A DNA stretch of 7,829 nucleotides from an uncultured Clostridia bacterium (GTDB lineage: Bacteria; Bacillota; Clostridia; Oscillospirales; Acutalibacteraceae): NCBI GenBank assembly GCA_937884625.1, contig CALGCE010000082.1, positions 1-7,829 of the forward strand. Direction: 5' to 3'. Below, in pieces: positions 5,548 to 7,829 of the stretch (position 1 is the stretch's first letter; the number at the start of each line of letters is the position of its first letter). The position numbers and the translations under genes are program-made. The notes under the pieces were generated by a model. That model was not told where the DNA came from. It saw only the letters and a list, made by a program, of their open reading frames with translations, and searched no databases.

Positions 5548-7824
5548 ATGCCAACGGATAATTTAATTTCTGCCACTACCCTGCCGGTATTGGCTTTAAG
5601 GGGACTTGTAGCATTCCCTAAAATGATGTTAACGCTTGACGCAGGAAGAAAAAAGTCTGTAAAAGCACTTAACACCGCTATGGAAACAGACCAATTGATA
5701 TATCTTATAACGCAAAAGGATATAACGGTAGCAGAACCTGCCGTTTGCGACCTGTACGATATTGGTTGCGTATGCCGTGTGCGTCAGGTTTTAAAGATGC
5801 CCGACGGCGGTGCAAAGGTATTGGTAGAGGGACTTTACAGGGCAACCCACAGAACATTTGCAGATAACGGCAGACATTATGTATCACTTGTGGAAAAGTG
5901 CGAAGAAAAGCAGGTAAAAAACCGTGAGATATATAAAGAAAGCCTTATAAGAAGAATACGCAGTGAATTTGAAAGGTATGCAAATGTCAATAAGGTAATC
6001 GCAAATGACGTTGTAATGACGGTTGCAACAAGCGAAGACATAGGCTTTTTAGCGGATTTCATCGCCTTTAATGTACCTGCTCCGACAGATGATAAGCAGT
6101 ACATATTAGAGCAACTTTCCCCCGTAACGAGGGCAAAGGTACTGCTTGAAATGTTAAGCAAGGAAAGGCAGATAACCGAAATTGACAACCGAATAGGCGA
6201 AAAGACACGCCGTCAACTTGACGATAACCAGCGTGACTATTATCTCAAAGAGCAGATGAAAGCCATAAGCGAGGAACTTTACGGCGATGAAGATGCAGAC
6301 GAGATAGACACCTATTATACAAAGATAGAAAAACTTGACGCACTAGACAGTGTAAAGAAAAAATTACATAGCGAAACCGCAAAACTTTCAAAAATGCCTC
6401 AGGGTTCACACGACGGTGCCGTTCTTCGCACTTGGCTTGATACCTGCCTTGAACTGCCGTGGAATAAACATACCGACGTTAAGGTGGATATAAAAAAGGC
6501 TCAAAAGATACTTGACCGTGACTTTTACGGAATGAAAAAGGTAAAAGAGCGTATTATTGAGATGCTTTCTGTATATGCACTCTCCCCCGATATTACGGGA
6601 CAGATTATCTGCCTTGCAGGACCTCCCGGAGTGGGCAAAACCTCAATAGGCAAAACGGTTGCCGAATGTATGGGAAGAAAGTTTGCGAGAATATCACTCG
6701 GCGGTATGCACGACGAGGCAGAAATAAGAGGACACCGAAAAACCTATGTAGGTGCTATGTGCGGTAAAATTATGAACGCCGTAAAACAGTCGGGGAGCAG
6801 TAATCCCCTTATTTTGCTTGACGAAGTGGATAAATTAGGCAGTGATTACAAGGGCGACCCGTCGTCTGCACTTCTTGAAGTGTTAGACCCCGAACAGAAC
6901 TGCAATTTTTGTGATAACTACCTTGAAATACCCTACGATTTAAGCAAGGCGGTATTTATAACCACCGCAAATTCGCTTGATACTATCCCCGCACCATTGC
7001 TTGACCGTATGGAAGTAATAACTCTTGACGGCTATACAAGGGAAGAAAAGTTTAATATTGCAAAACGTCACCTTGTTCCAAAGGAACTTAAAAGACACGC
7101 ACTTTGCTCTAAAAACTGCCGTTTTACAGACGGTACACTATATTCCCTTATAGATTTTTACACCCGTGAAGCAGGGGTAAGAAAGTTAGAAAGGGCGATA
7201 GCGTCACTTTGCGGTAAGACGGCGAAAAAAATAGCGTCGGGCGAGGCACAAAGGGTTACTGTTAAGGAAAGCGACCTTGAAACACTTTTAGGCAAGAAAA
7301 AATACAAACCCGAAGTAATACCCGAAAATAACGAAGTGGGGATTATCAACGGTCTTGCGTGGACAAGCGTAGGCGGTACGATAATGCAACTTGAAGTTTT
7401 AGCGGTAAAGGGTACGGGACAGATAAAACTTACAGGGTCACTTGGCGACGTTATGAAAGAGTCGGCAACGGCGGCGGTTACATTCGTCCGTGCAAACGCA
7501 CAAAAGTACGGTATTGACGAGGATTTTTATAAAAACACCGATATTCATATCCACGCAACCGAAGCGGCAGTACCGAAAGACGGTCCTTCGGCAGGCGTTA
7601 CCATAACCACTGCTTTGGTATCCGCCCTTACAAACAGAGAAATTAAGCGTGATATTGCTATGACGGGTGAGGTTACTATAAGGGGCAGAGTTCTTGCAAT
7701 CGGCGGTCTTCGAGAAAAAACTATGGCGGCATATATAAACAAAATAAAAAACGCCAACCATTGTAAATTAAATGGTTGGCGTTCGCGCTTTTTCGAGGTA
7801 CCAGACGGAATCGAACCGCCGTAA
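5548..7824 (+). CDS. lon: ATP-dependent protease Lon (LonA), native C-terminal tail replaced
   Basis: Cytoplasmic AAA+ serine protease that unfolds and degrades damaged and some regulatory proteins. The N-terminal substrate domain covers about residues 10-210, then a helical linker (YYLKEQMKAISEELYG, 231-246), the AAA+ module with Walker A GPPGVGKT (358-365) and Walker B LILLDEVD (421-428), and the peptidase domain with PKDGPSAG (676-683, catalytic Ser681) and GGLREK (719-724, catalytic Lys724). The Ser–Lys spacing of 43 equals that of E. coli Lon (679/722). ATG 5548 has GGGAG at 5536-5540. Family proteins continue about 50-60 residues past the catalytic Lys, including the IKTVIIP-like strand. 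Here similarity ends near residues 729-734 (AAYINKIKN), and the last 20-odd residues are encoded by the opposite-strand terminator and tRNA. The dyad survives, but loss of the tail probably destabilises the peptidase domain. A chimeric contig end is an equally good explanation. The lon identity itself is certain. Confidence 0.93.
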   Translation: MPTDNLISATTLPVLALRGLVAFPKMMLTLDAGRKKSVKALNTAMETDQLIYLITQKDITVAEPAVCDLYDIGCVCRVRQVLKMPDGGAKVLVEGLYRATHRTFADNGRHYVSLVEKCEEKQVKNREIYKESLIRRIRSEFERYANVNKVIANDVVMTVATSEDIGFLADFIAFNVPAPTDDKQYILEQLSPVTRAKVLLEMLSKERQITEIDNRIGEKTRRQLDDNQRDYYLKEQMKAISEELYGDEDADEIDTYYTKIEKLDALDSVKKKLHSETAKLSKMPQGSHDGAVLRTWLDTCLELPWNKHTDVKVDIKKAQKILDRDFYGMKKVKERIIEMLSVYALSPDITGQIICLAGPPGVGKTSIGKTVAECMGRKFARISLGGMHDEAEIRGHRKTYVGAMCGKIMNAVKQSGSSNPLILLDEVDKLGSDYKGDPSSALLEVLDPEQNCNFCDNYLEIPYDLSKAVFITTANSLDTIPAPLLDRMEVITLDGYTREEKFNIAKRHLVPKELKRHALCSKNCRFTDGTLYSLIDFYTREAGVRKLERAIASLCGKTAKKIASGEAQRVTVKESDLETLLGKKKYKPEVIPENNEVGIINGLAWTSVGGTIMQLEVLAVKGTGQIKLTGSLGDVMKESATAAVTFVRANAQKYGIDEDFYKNTDIHIHATEAAVPKDGPSAGVTITTALVSALTNREIKRDIAMTGEVTIRGRVLAIGGLREKTMAAYINKIKNANHCKLNGWRSRFFEVPDGIEPP
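7741..7783 (-). terminator. Intrinsic terminator of the minus-strand tRNA transcript
   Basis: A perfect 13-bp inverted repeat (7750-7762 and 7771-7783) surrounds an 8-base loop. Read on the minus strand, the stem ends GGCG and is followed at once by TTTTTTATTTT, a classical rho-independent terminator. It begins 12 bases after the tRNA 3' end. On the plus strand it lies inside the lon reading frame, and the only T run, CTTTTT, is several bases beyond the stem, so it is primarily a minus-strand signal. Confidence 0.85.
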
Positions 7825-7829
7825 AAGGT
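7796..7829 (-). tRNA. tRNA gene, 3' part only (probably tRNA-Cys), cut by the window end
   Basis: On the minus strand the segment reads, in order, ACCTT (possible 3' side of the anticodon stem), a TTAC variable loop, GGCGG / TTCGATT / CCGTC as a proper T arm with one G·T wobble, TGGTACC as the 3' acceptor strand and T as discriminator base 73. CCA is not encoded. The matching 5' acceptor strand would be GGTACCA. U73, a short variable loop and ACCTT after the anticodon loop fit tRNA-Cys(GCA), but the anticodon lies outside the window. tRNA-Gly or tRNA-Thr remain possible because they can also carry U73. A strong terminator follows 12 bases downstream, supporting a genuine tRNA transcript. Confidence 0.75.

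Noticed and set aside
7438..7761. Minus-strand open frame of about 107 codons within the 3' part of lon
   Set aside because: It is antisense to the well-conserved Lon peptidase domain, has no ribosome binding site pattern I trust, and its protein has no recognisable features.
7750..7783. Terminator for lon on the plus strand
   Set aside because: The hairpin lies inside the lon frame, 41 bases before its stop, and lacks an immediate T tract on the plus strand. The strong T tract is on the minus strand, downstream of the tRNA.

Overview
The window looks like chromosomal DNA of a low-to-moderate G+C, spore-forming member of the Clostridia (Oscillospiraceae/Lachnospiraceae-like). This is inferred from four things: a DUF3794 (SPOCS-type) sporulation-family gene, the murI–DUF1934–argS order (DUF1934/ywiB and argS are also neighbours in Bacillus subtilis), strong purine-rich ribosome binding sites with two TTG starts, and frequent ATA/AGG/AGA codons. 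It is mostly housekeeping DNA. I found no CRISPR array, toxin–antitoxin pair, phage module or recognisable defence system.

Layout. Positions 1 to about 85 are DNA of unknown origin, open in one plus-strand frame, and joined to the 5' part of a minus-strand DUF3794 gene that starts at 348. A 150-base divergent intergenic region follows, with a plausible extended -10 promoter for the rightward genes. Rightward genes are murI (glutamate racemase, 509-1327), a DUF1934 protein (1324-1743), argS (arginyl-tRNA synthetase, 1770-3458), a short intergenic block with a 7-base tandem repeat and a perfect 9-bp hairpin, pncB (nicotinate phosphoribosyltransferase, 3545-4999), a small putative lipoprotein (4996-5526) and lon (ATP-dependent protease, from 5548). 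The last 80 or so bases hold a minus-strand intrinsic terminator and the 3' part of a minus-strand tRNA gene, probably tRNA-Cys. The lon frame runs into these and stops at 7824.

The genes serve peptidoglycan precursor supply (D-glutamate), translation (Arg-tRNA), NAD salvage and protein quality control. They are tightly spaced: two 4-base ATGA overlaps and gaps of 26 and 21 bases. They probably form one or two operons, divided if the hairpin after argS terminates transcription.

The most notable observation is at the edges. Within about 90 bases of each end a conserved gene loses its family sequence (DUF3794 on the left, lon on the right) and unrelated DNA takes over. That pattern fits chimeric contig ends. 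Real rearrangements, such as an insertion in the sporulation gene and a deletion fusing lon to a tRNA locus, are the alternative. Sequence alone cannot decide, so both end structures should be treated as provisional.
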